Shown here: one piece after another, positions 38,660-48,150 of the stretch | Layout: each line of letters starts with the position of its first letter | Position numbering within the stretch: the stretch's first letter is position 1 | Source of the DNA: Sinorhizobium numidicum | Lineage (GTDB): Bacteria; Pseudomonadota; Alphaproteobacteria; Rhizobiales; Rhizobiaceae | DNA: 64,000 nucleotides | Direction of reading: 5' to 3' | NCBI RefSeq assembly: GCF_029892045.1 | Contig: NZ_CP120368.1 | Location: forward strand, 2,044,001 to 2,108,000 | Program-made: the position numbers and the translations under genes | The notes under the pieces: generated by a model | What the model saw: only the letters and a program-made list of their open reading frames with translations | What the model was told of the DNA's origin: nothing | Databases searched by the model: none

Positions 38660-38695
38660 CGTCCGTTCAGCCGCACAAGGGCAACACTTTGAATT
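38659..38695 (+). repeat. Possible remnant of the RIME-like repeat, copy J
   Basis: GCGTCCGTTCAGCCGCACAAGG followed by CAACACTTTGAATT resembles the middle of the repeat (GCGTCTTTTCAGACGCACAAAGG, CACTTTGAATTG) with short deletions. Both ends are missing. Confidence 0.4.
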
Positions 38696-38729
38696 AAAGA
38701 TGCTTCCGAATCACGCTTCGGAGGTAGGC

Positions 38730-39274
38730 ATGCCGCATCTCAACGACATTTCTCGGGTTCTAGGCAAACCGATCAGCGAATTGACCGAAATCGAGCGCCG
38801 CATCCTCAGGCATGCAAAAGAACGGCGCACCGTCGCGACGGATACGAACGCGGAATTTGTCACCCGTCTTCCTTCGGAGCGCGCCTTGCCGACAGTATCG
38901 CCCGTATCGGCGGCTCCTGGGGCTTCATCGTCAGCTTCGGCGCCTTTCTCGCGGGCTGGGTCGCCATAAATTCGATCCTCTTCGTACGACACGCCTTCGA
39001 TCCCTACCCCTATATTTTTCTCAATCTCGTGCTGTCGATGCTCGCCGCGCTACAAGCGCCGATCATCATGATGTCGCAGAACCGGCAAGCCGAACGCGAT
39101 CGCTTCGCCGCCTCGAAAGACTACGAAGTCAACCTGAAATCCGAAGTCGAATTGATCGCGCTTCACCACAAGATCGACGATGTTCTGCTGCGCGAAATCG
39201 CCGAGCTGCGTTCCGATCTTGCAAGCCTCAATCGCCAGTTGACGCAACACCAGCGACCTGCCGATCGTGATTGA
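38730..39274 (+). pseudogene. DUF1003 membrane protein gene with a one-base frameshift
   Basis: The first frame starts at ATG 38730 (GGAGG upstream) with MPHLNDISRVLGKPISELTE and is lost after about VTRLP. A second frame, one base off, continues FGARLADSIARIGGSWGF, two membrane helices, DPYPYIFLNLVLSMLAALQAP, SQNRQAERDR and NLKSEVELIALHHKID, to the stop at 39274. These are the DUF1003 hallmarks. Adding one base near 38870 would restore RLxFGARLAD. Real mutation or sequence error cannot be told apart here. DUF1003 has no established function. Confidence 0.85.
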
Positions 39275-39557
39275 AACCGGGCGCGTTTCCGTCCGCCCTT
39301 CCGCTTCCTGCTGCTACTGGCATCCCGTGGCCGCGCCCTTTTTCGACCATGCTGCGCAATGCGCGGCGTTGGCCCAAATGTGGCAAAGCCCGCACCGAGA
39401 TCAATTAAAAGGCGAGTACATATTTACTAAAATGCAGAAAACTCAAGCCATTACAATAAGTTGAAATAGTATGAGAAAATTAACGATTTAGGTCGCACCT
39501 TATAGGTGCAGGGATATTGCAAGCTATTGCAGATTTAAGATACTCGGAGATCCTGCC

Positions 39558-39980
39558 ATGCCTGTTCTGAAGCGCCTACTTGGCAGCCGCAAGGGTGCAG
39601 CCGCCATCGAATTCGCCGTTATTGCCCCGCTCTTTTTCATGTGCGTGCTGACCCTGGTCGCCTATGGCATCTATCTCAGCGCCGCCCACTCCATCCAGCA
39701 GATCGCCGCCGATGCCGCGCGCACGGCGATAGCGGGCCTTTCGGAAGAAGAACGGGAGCGACTTGCAACCGACTACATCCGTCGCACGACGATGAACCAG
39801 ACTTTCATCCGGTCCTCGCGGATGAATGTCAGCGTCCGCGACGACGCCAACAACGCGAACCAGTTTACCGTCACCATCACCTACGACGCCAGCGATCTCC
39901 CCATTTGGAAGCTCTTCACCTTCGCATTGCCGGGCGAGCAGATCGAGCGCTACGCGACCATACGCGTGGGAGGGATCTAA
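39558..39980 (+). CDS. TadE-like pilus-assembly protein
   Basis: 140 residues. After a short basic lead (LLGSRKGAAAIEF) comes the TadE hydrophobic segment EFAVIAPLFFMCVLTLVAYGIYL (about 15-37) with the conserved Glu just inside it, as in pseudopilins. TadE/F proteins are minor pseudopilins of Flp pili. It is followed one base later by a TadG-like gene. No prepilin peptidase, secretin or TadA ATPase is nearby, so this is an orphan pair whose partners would lie elsewhere. Confidence 0.85.
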   Translation: MPVLKRLLGSRKGAAAIEFAVIAPLFFMCVLTLVAYGIYLSAAHSIQQIAADAARTAIAGLSEEERERLATDYIRRTTMNQTFIRSSRMNVSVRDDANNANQFTVTITYDASDLPIWKLFTFALPGEQIERYATIRVGGI

Positions 39981-39981
39981 C

Positions 39982-41709
39982 ATGCCCGACACCACGATGC
40001 GGCAATACCTCAAGTCCCGGAGCGGCAACATCGGCATCTCGGCGGCCCTCGTCATGCCGCTCCTGATCACGTCGATGGGGCTCGGTATCGATTACGGCTA
40101 TCTCACGCTTCAAAAGCGTGAGTTGCAGTCCGTAGCCGACCTCGCGGCAATCGCGGCGGCCGCCAATGTCGGCTCGGCCGAACAGGCGGTTTTGGGTCAC
40201 TTCAAGAGCAATGGGATGGCCTTTGCCGTATCGACCTCTGCCGGCCTGATGACCCCCGACGGCAAGGTGTTGCCGAACGAGGTCGAAACGGCCGCCAAGG
40301 GCGTGGCCACGATCGCCCGCGGGCGCTATGCCCCCGACCCTGCGATCGATGCGGGGCAGCGCTTCATCAAGGATGCCGTGCCCGCCGACGCGGTGCAGGT
40401 CACGCTCGAGAAAAAGGGCATTCTTTATCTCGCAGCCATGTTCAGCGACCCGCCGGACCTGAGCGTCGTCGGAACGGCGGCGAGTTCAAAGGTGGCGGCG
40501 TTTTCCGTCGGGTCCCGCCTCGCCAGCCTTAATGGCGGCCTGCTGAACGCCGTTCTCGGCCAGATGCTCGGAACGACCATTTCACTCAAGGTCATGGACT
40601 ACGAGGCGTTGATTGACGCCGATATCGATATCCAGCCATTTCTCAAGATCCTCGCAACCCGTCTTAGCCTGACGACGGCGTCCTACGAAGACGTGCTGAC
40701 AGCCGATTTGACGATGCCGCAATTGCTCGGGTCACTGCGCCTCGTTCCAGGGCTTTCCGGCACCGTGACTTCTGCACTCAAGAGCATCGAGCTTGCCACC
40801 GCCGGCAATAAGCAGACTTTCACGTTGGCGCAGATACTCAACATCGATCCAAAAAAGAGCCTGAGCGTCGATGCCGGTTCGGATTGGGCGATGAAAGTGA
40901 ACGCATTACAGATCGTCTCGGCCGCCGCGGCAATTGCCAACGGCGATCACCAGATTGCGCTCGACGCCATTGCCGGTCTGCCGGGCATCGCATCGGCGAA
41001 GGTCCGGCTCGCAATCGGGGAACCGCCAGTCGCGACGCCCAGCCATCGCCTTGGCACGCCCGGCTCCGCGGTGCGCACCGCTCAGACCCGCCTGGCAGTC
41101 GAGGTAACGGTCGATGGCCTCGCGGCTCTCGCGGGAACCCGCATCCGCCTGCCGGTCTATGTGGAGCTTGCGCATGCCGAAGCGAAACTGTCCGACATCC
41201 GCTGTTATGGCGGGACCCCGGAGAACGCTGCCGTTGTTGTCGACGCGGTGCCAGGCATAGCGGAAATCGCGCTCGGCGATGTCGACCCGACGGTTCTCGC
41301 GAGCTTCTCGTCCGATGCGCGGGTGACGCGAGCCCGCATTCTTGACGGTCCGATCAAGATCGACGCCATCGCCCATGTCGAAGCCAAAAACTTGCAGGCC
41401 TCCCGCCTGACGTTCAGCCCGAACGAGGTTGCATCGCACACAATAAAGAGCGTTTCGACCAAGGACATTCTTTCCTCGACGACGAAGACCCTGCTGGGCA
41501 ATCTTGACGCGCGAATCAATGTGGGTGATCTGTTATCACTCGGAGCTCCGACATTGCTGACGCAAGCCCTTGCACAAACGCTCGGCGCCGCCACCGCCCC
41601 TGTCGATCAGCTGCTCTATAACCTGCTGCTACTGGTTGGCGTCCGTGTCGGCGAGGCCGATGTCCGCGTCACCGGCGTCAAATGTCAGCAACCGGTGCTT
41701 GTACAATGA
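39982..41709 (+). CDS. TadG-like membrane protein
   Basis: 575 residues. The N-terminus has the Flp-type motif SRSGNIGISAALVMPLLITSM, then GIDYGYLTLQKRELQSVADLAAIAAA, the standard opening of TadG proteins. The rest is a long extracytoplasmic domain with no recognised fold and few cysteines (a CYGG and a late CQQP). Start ATG 39982 lies one base after the tadE-like stop; the frame is open upstream but overlaps tadE. Function is probably tied to its TadE partner. Confidence 0.82.
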   Translation: MPDTTMRQYLKSRSGNIGISAALVMPLLITSMGLGIDYGYLTLQKRELQSVADLAAIAAAANVGSAEQAVLGHFKSNGMAFAVSTSAGLMTPDGKVLPNEVETAAKGVATIARGRYAPDPAIDAGQRFIKDAVPADAVQVTLEKKGILYLAAMFSDPPDLSVVGTAASSKVAAFSVGSRLASLNGGLLNAVLGQMLGTTISLKVMDYEALIDADIDIQPFLKILATRLSLTTASYEDVLTADLTMPQLLGSLRLVPGLSGTVTSALKSIELATAGNKQTFTLAQILNIDPKKSLSVDAGSDWAMKVNALQIVSAAAAIANGDHQIALDAIAGLPGIASAKVRLAIGEPPVATPSHRLGTPGSAVRTAQTRLAVEVTVDGLAALAGTRIRLPVYVELAHAEAKLSDIRCYGGTPENAAVVVDAVPGIAEIALGDVDPTVLASFSSDARVTRARILDGPIKIDAIAHVEAKNLQASRLTFSPNEVASHTIKSVSTKDILSSTTKTLLGNLDARINVGDLLSLGAPTLLTQALAQTLGAATAPVDQLLYNLLLLVGVRVGEADVRVTGVKCQQPVLVQ

Positions 41710-41886
41710 CAAAGGCACGCACGCTCAGGTCGAGCCGGGCCTGGAATTTAGCTTGAAACAAAACAATGGGCTTGCACGTTGAGGATAACATAGGAAAGTT
41801 GGAAGCAACCGTAGCGGGGTTGCACTGCATCGGAACAAGGGGCGATCGCAGCTTCCGGTGCGTAAAGGTGGGGGCACGCGCAACAA

Positions 41887-42789
41887 ATGCAGCGGGTTGC
41901 GGAGAAGGAAGACGTCGGCGAGAAAGGTCCGCCCGGCTTCGGGGCGGATGCGCTTCTGCAAAATCCCGAATTCCTTGAAGTCTTGCAGGCGGGCGCCCGC
42001 ACACTGATTTCGGTGAACGATCTCTTTCCGCGCGTCGCGCGCATGGTCGCCTCCCACCAGAAGTGGATGCTCACACAGGCCGCCTACGCCCTGCACCTGG
42101 AGCGGGACCGCACCAATCCCGAGTCCGGCATCACGGCCGCGCGGTTGCTGAAATTCATGCGCGATACTGGCGGCGCCAGCCGCAATACCACAGCAGCTTT
42201 CCTCGCGGAACTCGTCGCCTACAAGCTGCTTCGTACCGCCGACGGGAGACGGACGAAGAGAACGCGACCGCTCGAGCCGACGGAGCTCAGCGAGCGGGCC
42301 ATGCAACTCTGGTTCACTGCCCAGATGAGCACGCTGGATCTTTTGGACGGCGGAACGAGGGTGAAACGTGTCGAGGCCGACGGGACGATCTTCGAGCGCG
42401 CCCAACCGCTCGCCGCCCGACGTCTCCTCTCCGACGCAAAATGGACGCGACCGCCCGAAGGCGTTGCGATCTTCGTCTGGTCCGAGTCCGGCGGCGTGCT
42501 CCTCGACGACCTCATGGCACGCCCGACGAGCCTCACGCCCGTCGACGGCAAGGTCTGGATCAACGTGAATCTAGCAAGCTTTGCGGAGCATTACCTCATA
42601 TCGAACACGCATGTTCGCCGCCTGTTCGCTCGCGCTGAAGCAGCAGGCTTTCTCGGCAGGGCAGATGACCGTACGCGCGGCCGGTTCTGGCTGAGCGCCC
42701 GGCTGATCGAGGAATACGCCTTCTGGCAGGCGGTCAAGTTCGAAGCATTGGCGAGCGCCTTCAACCGCGCCGCGGTACTGCATCAGTGA
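41887..42789 (+). CDS. Unidentified 300-residue protein, possibly DNA-binding
   Basis: I do not recognise this protein. It has no signal or membrane segment, is rich in Ala, Arg and Leu, and is predicted mostly helical. Two stretches look like helix-turn-helix units: one around RLLKFMRDTGGASRNTTAAF followed by a LLRTADGRRTKR wing-like turn, and one near HYLISNTHVRRLFARAEAAG followed by RADDRTRGRFWLS. That arrangement suggests a double winged-helix regulator. It follows the tadE/tadG pair by 177 bases on the same strand. Start ATG 41887 has a weak ribosome site. Confidence 0.65.
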   Translation: MQRVAEKEDVGEKGPPGFGADALLQNPEFLEVLQAGARTLISVNDLFPRVARMVASHQKWMLTQAAYALHLERDRTNPESGITAARLLKFMRDTGGASRNTTAAFLAELVAYKLLRTADGRRTKRTRPLEPTELSERAMQLWFTAQMSTLDLLDGGTRVKRVEADGTIFERAQPLAARRLLSDAKWTRPPEGVAIFVWSESGGVLLDDLMARPTSLTPVDGKVWINVNLASFAEHYLISNTHVRRLFARAEAAGFLGRADDRTRGRFWLSARLIEEYAFWQAVKFEALASAFNRAAVLHQ

Positions 42790-42801
42790 AGCGAATAGGC
42801 G

Positions 42802-43200
42802 TTAGCTACGCACTTTGGCGAAGCGCGGCAGGTCGTCGCCGATTTCATAATAATCGCCCTTGTCCGCGCAGAAAATATGATAGCCGGGCTCGAGCTTGGT
42901 CGACGCATCGAATGTCCCGGCCAGGATCGAGGTGTAGTCGAGACCATCCGCTTTCCAGAACAGCGCCGACCCGCAATGCCGGCAAAACCCGCGTTGTGCC
43001 TCGCTGCTGGAACGATACCAGGTGATGTTGTCGCCCCCCTCAACATCCATCTCGCTGTTCAGCACATTCGTTGCTGCATAGTAGAGCCCGGTCTGCTTCC
43101 GGCATTGCGAACAATGGCAGAAGATCAGTTCCCTGAGTTTTCCGCGCGCTCTGAAACGAACAGCGCCGCAAAGGCAGCCGCCTTCATGAATTTCCGACAT
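42802..43200 (-). CDS. GFA/CENP-V-family zinc protein
   Basis: 132 residues with the glutathione-dependent formaldehyde-activating (Gfa) fold. The zinc ligands are in GGCLCGAVRF, FCHCSQCRKQTG and GFCRHCGSALFW. Most members have no proven formaldehyde activity, so the name describes the fold only. ATG 43200 has GGGGAGAG upstream; the frame is open to 43257 without a good start. Its 3' end faces the preceding gene across 12 bases. Confidence 0.88.
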   Translation of the reverse strand: MSEIHEGGCLCGAVRFRARGKLRELIFCHCSQCRKQTGLYYAATNVLNSEMDVEGGDNITWYRSSSEAQRGFCRHCGSALFWKADGLDYTSILAGTFDASTKLEPGYHIFCADKGDYYEIGDDLPRFAKVRS

Positions 43201-43294
43201 GCTCTCTCCCCAAATGAAAAGCCGGGCCAGCTTTAGCGGCTGCCCCGGCTCTGTCAAATTCAGAAGATACGGCGGAGATACAGAAATTTTGAAA

Positions 43295-43355
43295 CTACAG
43301 CGCCATGCGTCTGTTCAGACGCACAAACATCGCTGCAGCACTTTGAAACATTCAG
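43295..43355 (+). repeat. Truncated RIME-like repeat, copy G
   Basis: Complete first palindrome (CTACAGCGCCATGCGTCTG, CAGACGCAC, CGCTGCAG), then CACTTTGAA joined directly to ACATTCAGTAG, so almost all of the second palindrome is deleted. Lies 24 bases after the class II DAHP synthase stop on the opposite strand sense. Confidence 0.75.
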
Positions 43356-43379
43356 TAGATCACGCCGTCTCTCAACGCG

Positions 43380-44753
43380 TCAGCCGTTCACGACCATTTT
43401 CTTTTCATCGCGGCCGCCCTTCATGCGTTCGGCAAGCAGGAAGGCAAGTTCCAGGGCTTGGTCGGCATTGAGGCGTGGATCGCAATGGGTGTGATAGCGG
43501 TCGGCGAGATCGTCGCCGGAAAGCGCGCGGGCGCCACCGGTGCATTCGGTCACGTCGTTGCCGGTCATCTCGATGTGGATGCCGCCCGGGTGCGTGCCTT
43601 CGGCGCGGTGGATCTGGAAGAAGCTTTCGACCTCCGACAGAATCCGCTCGAAAGGCCGGGTCTTGTAGTTGTTGAGCGTGATGGTGTTGCCGTGCATCGG
43701 ATCGCACGACCACACGACCTTCTTGCCTTCGCGCTCGACGGCACGGATCAGCCGTGGCAGGTGCTCGGCAACCCTGTCGTGGCCGAAACGGCAGATCAGC
43801 GTCAGGCGGCCTGCTTCGTTGGCGGGGTTGAGCAGGTCGATCAGCTCCAGGAGACCATCGGCCGTCAGCGACGGACCGCATTTCAGGCCGAGAGGATTCT
43901 TGATGCCGCGGCAATATTCGATATGCGCATGGTCCGGCTGGCGCGTGCGGTCGCCGATCCAGATCATGTGCCCGGAGGTCGCGTACCAGTCGCCCGAGGT
44001 CGAGTCGACGCGGGTCAGCGCCTGCTCGTAACCGAGCAGCAGCGCCTCATGGCTGGTGAAGAAATCGGTCTCGCGCAGGCTCGGATGGTTTTCCGAGGTG
44101 ATGCCGATCGCCTTCATGAAATCCATCGTCTCTGAGATCCGGTCGGCAAGCTTGCGGTAGCGTTCCGCCTGCGGGCTGTCCTTGACGAAGCCGAGCATCC
44201 ACTGATGCACGTTCTCGAGATTGGCGTAACCACCCATCGCGAAGGCGCGCAGGAGATTGAGTGTCGCGGCGGATTGGCGGTAGGCCATGATCTGCCGCTC
44301 CGGATTGGGCACGCGCGCCTCTTCCGTGAATTCGATGCCATTGATGATATCGCCGCGGTAGCTGGGCAACGTAACGTCACCCTGTTTCTCGACGCCCGAG
44401 GAGCGGGGCTTGGCGAACTGGCCGGCGATGCGACCAACCTTGACGACCGGCTGCTGCGCCCCAAAGGTCAGGACAACGGCCATTTGCAGGAAGGCCCGGA
44501 AGAAGTCACGGATCGTGTCGGCGCCGTGCTCGGCGAAACTTTCGGCGCAGTCGCCGCCCTGCAGCAGGAAGCCGCGGCCTTCGGCGACATTGGCAAGAGC
44601 ACTCTTCAGACGCCGCGCCTCGCCGGCAAAGACGAGCGGCGGATATTTCGCAAGGCGTGCTTCCACTGCCTCGAGCACTGCGTGGTCCGGATAGTCCGGC
44701 ACCTGCTGAATGGGTTTTTGCCGCCAGCTATTCGGAGTCCAAGTCTGTGCCAT
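43380..44753 (-). CDS. aroF: Class II DAHP synthase (3-deoxy-7-phosphoheptulonate synthase)
   Basis: First step of the shikimate pathway: phosphoenolpyruvate plus erythrose-4-phosphate to DAHP. The 457 residues show the plant-like class II signature: [11 protein letters not shown] (metal Cys), [53 protein letters not shown] and [12 protein letters not shown] 44753 is used; two further in-frame starts lie within nine bases upstream. Rhizobial annotation calls this aroF, but it is unrelated to the class I E. coli AroF. A promoter candidate lies about 165 bases upstream. Confidence 0.93.
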   Translation of the reverse strand: MAQTWTPNSWRQKPIQQVPDYPDHAVLEAVEARLAKYPPLVFAGEARRLKSALANVAEGRGFLLQGGDCAESFAEHGADTIRDFFRAFLQMAVVLTFGAQQPVVKVGRIAGQFAKPRSSGVEKQGDVTLPSYRGDIINGIEFTEEARVPNPERQIMAYRQSAATLNLLRAFAMGGYANLENVHQWMLGFVKDSPQAERYRKLADRISETMDFMKAIGITSENHPSLRETDFFTSHEALLLGYEQALTRVDSTSGDWYATSGHMIWIGDRTRQPDHAHIEYCRGIKNPLGLKCGPSLTADGLLELIDLLNPANEAGRLTLICRFGHDRVAEHLPRLIRAVEREGKKVVWSCDPMHGNTITLNNYKTRPFERILSEVESFFQIHRAEGTHPGGIHIEMTGNDVTECTGGARALSGDDLADRYHTHCDPRLNADQALELAFLLAERMKGGRDEKKMVVNG

Positions 44754-44917
44754 TTCCATCACCTGTTGTCTGACGCGGGTATGCCCGCGCGCATCGTCTG
44801 CGGCTCCAACCGCCCGGTATTCGGATTTCCATGCCTCCGCGCCGCCAGTTTGGCGCGGATCAAGGTCGTCGCGCCCGCCCTGAGCCCCGCCTGAGCCGAG
44901 AACTTCGCGGTTGCGGG

Positions 44918-44945
44918 CTTATAAACGTTAACAGGGGGCTTGCAA
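44918..44945 (-). promoter_or_regulatory. Likely sigma-70 promoter of the DAHP synthase gene
   Basis: Minus strand TTGCAA (44940-44945), 16-base spacer, TATAAG (44918-44923). It is the best vegetative-type match in the gap between gor and the DAHP synthase gene. The leader between it and the start contains GC-rich inverted repeats (GCCCGC, GCGGGC). Confidence 0.45.
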
Positions 44946-44997
44946 AGCCATTCTACCAGAAAACATCGCCCCTCGCGTTTCCGTCGAGCAAGCAGGT

Positions 44998-46389
44998 TTA
45001 AGCGATCTTTTCGCCCTTTCGGACGCGATAAGACGGCTGGTACATGGTCACCAGTTCCTCCGCCGCTGTCGGGTGCACCGCCATAGTCCGGTCGAAGTCA
45101 TCCTTGGTGCAGCCGGCCTTGAGCGAAATTCCGAGCAACTGCGCCATCTCCCCGGCATCATGGCCGAGTATATGCGCGCCTACCACCTTGCGATCGGCGG
45201 CATTGACCAGAAGCTTCATGATCATTCTTTCCTTGCGTCCGGAAAGAGTCGCCTTCATCGGCCGGAACTCGGCGCGATAGACTTCCAGCTCTTCGAATTG
45301 CCGGGCCGCCTCCTCTTCCGACATCCCGACCGTGCCGATCTCCGGCTGCGAAAACACAGCGGTCGCGATCAGGTCGTGGTCCGGTGAGGTCGGATTGTTC
45401 TTGTATTCGGTCTCGATGAAGCACATCGCCTCATGGATCGCCACCGGCGTCAATTGCACGCGGTCGGTGACATCGCCAAGCGCATAGATGCCGGGCGCGC
45501 TCGTGCGCGAGAAGGCGTCGACAATGATCGCGCCGCGTTCGTTGGTCTTGACCCCGGCGCTTTCGAGCCCCAGGCCATTGGTATTCGGTACGCGACCGAG
45601 CGCGAGCATCACCTGATCGACGACGATCTCGCCATGCTTCATTGTCTTGGCTATGCGATGGCCGGCCCCGCCAGCCGACACCGACTGGATGATGTCCTCG
45701 CAGATGATGCGGATGCCCTTTTCCTCCATTGCCGCATGCAGGCCGCGCCTTAGATCCTGGTCGAAGCGCGAGAGAATTTCCTTGCCTCGATAGATCAGCG
45801 TCGTTTGCACCCCAAGTCCATGGAAGATGTTGGCGAACTCGACGGCGATGTACCCGCCGCCGGCAATCAGGATCGACTTCGGCAATTCCGCTAGGTCGAA
45901 GGCTTCATTGGAGCTGATGCAAAGCTCGTGCCCGGGCAGCGCGTCGTGCGGGCTCGGATGGCCACCGACCGCAATCACGATGCGCTCCGCCGTAACCGTC
46001 CTGCCACTCTTTAACAGCCGGACGGTGTTGGGATCCACCAGTTCGGCGCGCGTGTCGAGAATTTCGGCTCCGGCGTTGGCAAGTCCCTTGCGGTAGAGGC
46101 CTTCGAGCCGGGTGATCTCCTGTTCCTTGGCTGCGACGAGCTTCGCCCAGTCGAAACGGCTTTCGCCAACGCTCCAGCCGAAGCCGACCGCATCCTCGAA
46201 ATGCTCCGAAAATTGCGACGCATAGACATAGAGTTTCTTCGGAACGCAGCCGCGGATGACGCAGGTGCCGCCATAGCGAAACTCCTCCGCGATCGCCACC
46301 TTCTTGCCTAGGGCCGCGGCAAGCCGCCCGCTCCTGACACCGCCCGAACCGCCACCGATCACGAAGAGGTCATAGTCGAAAGCGGGCAT
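44998..46389 (-). CDS. gor: Glutathione reductase
   Basis: Reduces glutathione disulfide with NADPH; cytoplasmic flavoprotein. The 463 residues show the FAD loop VIGGGSGGVRSGRLAA, the redox disulfide GGTCVIRGCVPKK, the NADPH motif AGGGYIAVEFANIF followed by an Arg-bearing IYRGKEIL, the second FAD motif GIYALGDVTD, and the catalytic C-terminal HPTAAEE. ATG 46389 has AGGAG six bases upstream; the longer open frame lacks one. Glutathione is needed for free-living growth and symbiosis in S. meliloti. Confidence 0.96.
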   Translation of the reverse strand: MPAFDYDLFVIGGGSGGVRSGRLAAALGKKVAIAEEFRYGGTCVIRGCVPKKLYVYASQFSEHFEDAVGFGWSVGESRFDWAKLVAAKEQEITRLEGLYRKGLANAGAEILDTRAELVDPNTVRLLKSGRTVTAERIVIAVGGHPSPHDALPGHELCISSNEAFDLAELPKSILIAGGGYIAVEFANIFHGLGVQTTLIYRGKEILSRFDQDLRRGLHAAMEEKGIRIICEDIIQSVSAGGAGHRIAKTMKHGEIVVDQVMLALGRVPNTNGLGLESAGVKTNERGAIIVDAFSRTSAPGIYALGDVTDRVQLTPVAIHEAMCFIETEYKNNPTSPDHDLIATAVFSQPEIGTVGMSEEEAARQFEELEVYRAEFRPMKATLSGRKERMIMKLLVNAADRKVVGAHILGHDAGEMAQLLGISLKAGCTKDDFDRTMAVHPTAAEELVTMYQPSYRVRKGEKIA

Positions 46390-46504
46390 GGGGAACTCCT
46401 GAACGAAGCTGGATGTCGGACGAATGCCGTCGGCCAAGGAACGTCAGGCTGACGATGAAAGCCGAACGGCAGTCGCCATTCGCCACTGATATAGGATTGT
46501 GATG

Positions 46505-46536
46505 CACAAAAAGAAAAGCCCGGATCGCTCCGGGCT
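46505..46536 (-). terminator. Terminator after the DUF2059 gene
   Basis: On the minus strand AGCCCGGA-GCGA-TCCGGGCT is an 8-bp stem followed by TTTCTTTTT, 31 bases past the DUF2059 stop at 46568. Confidence 0.85.
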
Positions 46537-46567
46537 CTCGGACGGACCGGTCACCGATCCGCCGCCC

Positions 46568-47113
46568 TTACTGTTGTGCCGGTGCCTGAGTGCCGGCATC
46601 AGCCGCAGGAGCGCCGCCGAGCGTGGCGTCAAGCGACTTGGTGGCATCGTTCGTGAGGTCGCGCGAAACGCCGGCCGCCCAGATGTCAGCCGCCTTCAAA
46701 AGCTCGCGGGAGGCGATCGGACCGTCGTTCAACAGCTTCTTGCCGGCCGGCGAATTGTAGAACTCGGTGATCGCGTTCAGTTCTTCGATCGTGAAGGTCT
46801 TCGCGTAGATCGTCGCCGCCTCGCGCTCGAGATCCGAGCGCCGCGCCGCAAGGCTAAGCGCCTTCTCGTCCACCGTGGCGGTGATCAGCTCCTGATGGTT
46901 CGGCGAGGCCTGGATCAGCGTGTTCTTCAGACGCTCGGCGAGACTCGGTAAAATGTTGTCGAAACTGTTGGTCACTCCAAGCGCTGCAATGGTCGCGCGT
47001 GCCGCCTTGACCTGATCTTCCGCCACGTCCTGTGCCTGAACCGCCGGGATCGAAACCGAAAAGAGAACCGCAGCGGCTGCGAATGTGCGGGCGAGACCTG
47101 TGAGTCTGTTCAT
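46568..47113 (-). CDS. DUF2059 exported protein
   Basis: 181 residues with a Sec signal peptide (about 1-27, ending AVQAQ) and a DUF2059 domain whose hallmark FTIEELNAITEFYNSPAGKKLL is visible near 115-136 (conserved F, E, L, FY, GxK). The C-terminus is Ala/Gln-rich and probably disordered. Members are periplasmic with no established function. ATG 47113 is placed at the head of the signal peptide. It lies between gor and rpiA on the same strand, with a terminator after it. Confidence 0.87.
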   Translation of the reverse strand: MNRLTGLARTFAAAAVLFSVSIPAVQAQDVAEDQVKAARATIAALGVTNSFDNILPSLAERLKNTLIQASPNHQELITATVDEKALSLAARRSDLEREAATIYAKTFTIEELNAITEFYNSPAGKKLLNDGPIASRELLKAADIWAAGVSRDLTNDATKSLDATLGGAPAADAGTQAPAQQ

Positions 47114-47229
47114 TTTTATCCATGCTCCTATTGTTGGCACTTGCCGCCCGGCCGATCGCCGCCGCCAGGCATGCATGTGCGGAAACTTGTTTTCTGCGCG
47201 TGGCATTCCGTCGACCGACAAGCGCCGGC

Positions 47230-47925
47230 TCAGGACGCCTTCAAGGTACGCGCTGCCTCCGGACCGGCAATGATCGCCAATGAAGCCAACCCGATGAAAA
47301 GCCCGTGCTCGACCACGCCGGGAATGGCGTTCAGCTCTCCCGCGAGCGCATCTGCATCAGGAATACGGCCAAAAGATGCATCGAGAATGAGGTGTCCGCC
47401 GTCCGTCATGAAGGGCCCGTCGCCCGAGGCACGCACGCCGATATCGCCCGTCAAACCCAGGCGGGAAGCCGCTTTCTCGATCGCCAGCCGGGTTGCAACC
47501 TGACCGAAGGGATTCACTTCTATCGGAAGCTTGAAGGCGCCGAGCACGTCGACGACCTTCGATTCGTCGGCAATGACGATCATCCGCGCGGAGGCGCTCG
47601 CGACGATTTTCTCGCGCAGCAATGCGCCGCCGCCGCCCTTGATCAGGCGCAGCCTTCCGTCGACTTCATCGGCGCCATCGATCGTCAGATCCAGCTCGGG
47701 CAATTCATCGAGCGACTTCAACGGTACGCCCAGTTCGAGGCAAAGCCGTGCTGTACGCTCGGATGTCGGGACGCCGTGGATCTGGAACCCGGAGGCGACT
47801 TTTTCGGCAAGCAGTCGGACAAATTCTTCAGCGGTCGACCCGGTGCCGATCCCGAGCCGCATGCCGTCTTCGACATATTCCAGCGCCGCTTGAGCGGCCT
47901 TGATCTTCATTTGGCGGGCGTCCAT
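47230..47925 (-). CDS. rpiA: Ribose-5-phosphate isomerase A
   Basis: Interconverts ribose-5-phosphate and ribulose-5-phosphate in the pentose phosphate pathway. The 231 residues carry [15 protein letters not shown] (phosphate loop), the [11 protein letters not shown] motif with catalytic acids, [13 protein letters not shown] with the catalytic Glu and Lys, and the late [15 protein letters not shown] 47925 gives the usual family length; the open frame upstream to 48063 is not conserved. It may be co-transcribed with the DUF2059 gene 116 bases downstream. Confidence 0.96.
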   Translation of the reverse strand: MDARQMKIKAAQAALEYVEDGMRLGIGTGSTAEEFVRLLAEKVASGFQIHGVPTSERTARLCLELGVPLKSLDELPELDLTIDGADEVDGRLRLIKGGGGALLREKIVASASARMIVIADESKVVDVLGAFKLPIEVNPFGQVATRLAIEKAASRLGLTGDIGVRASGDGPFMTDGGHLILDASFGRIPDADALAGELNAIPGVVEHGLFIGLASLAIIAGPEAARTLKAS

Positions 47926-48150
47926 GCGCCACTCGCTCCCTCTAATCCCTTCAAACGGCAGCTCGGCCATCCGCGAGCTCCCGTCCAATTCCGCTGAGAC
48001 ACTTACACGCCCGTCGCGGCAAACGAAAGCCAAAATACGAGATCCCTCCCCGTTTCCCGCCAACCGCTGCGCGCATCGGTCGCCATTGCTTTATTCGCTA
48101 ACTTCGCCTACCCGAACAGGTAAGGTTTTTCGCCAAACACGAGGTTCCAA

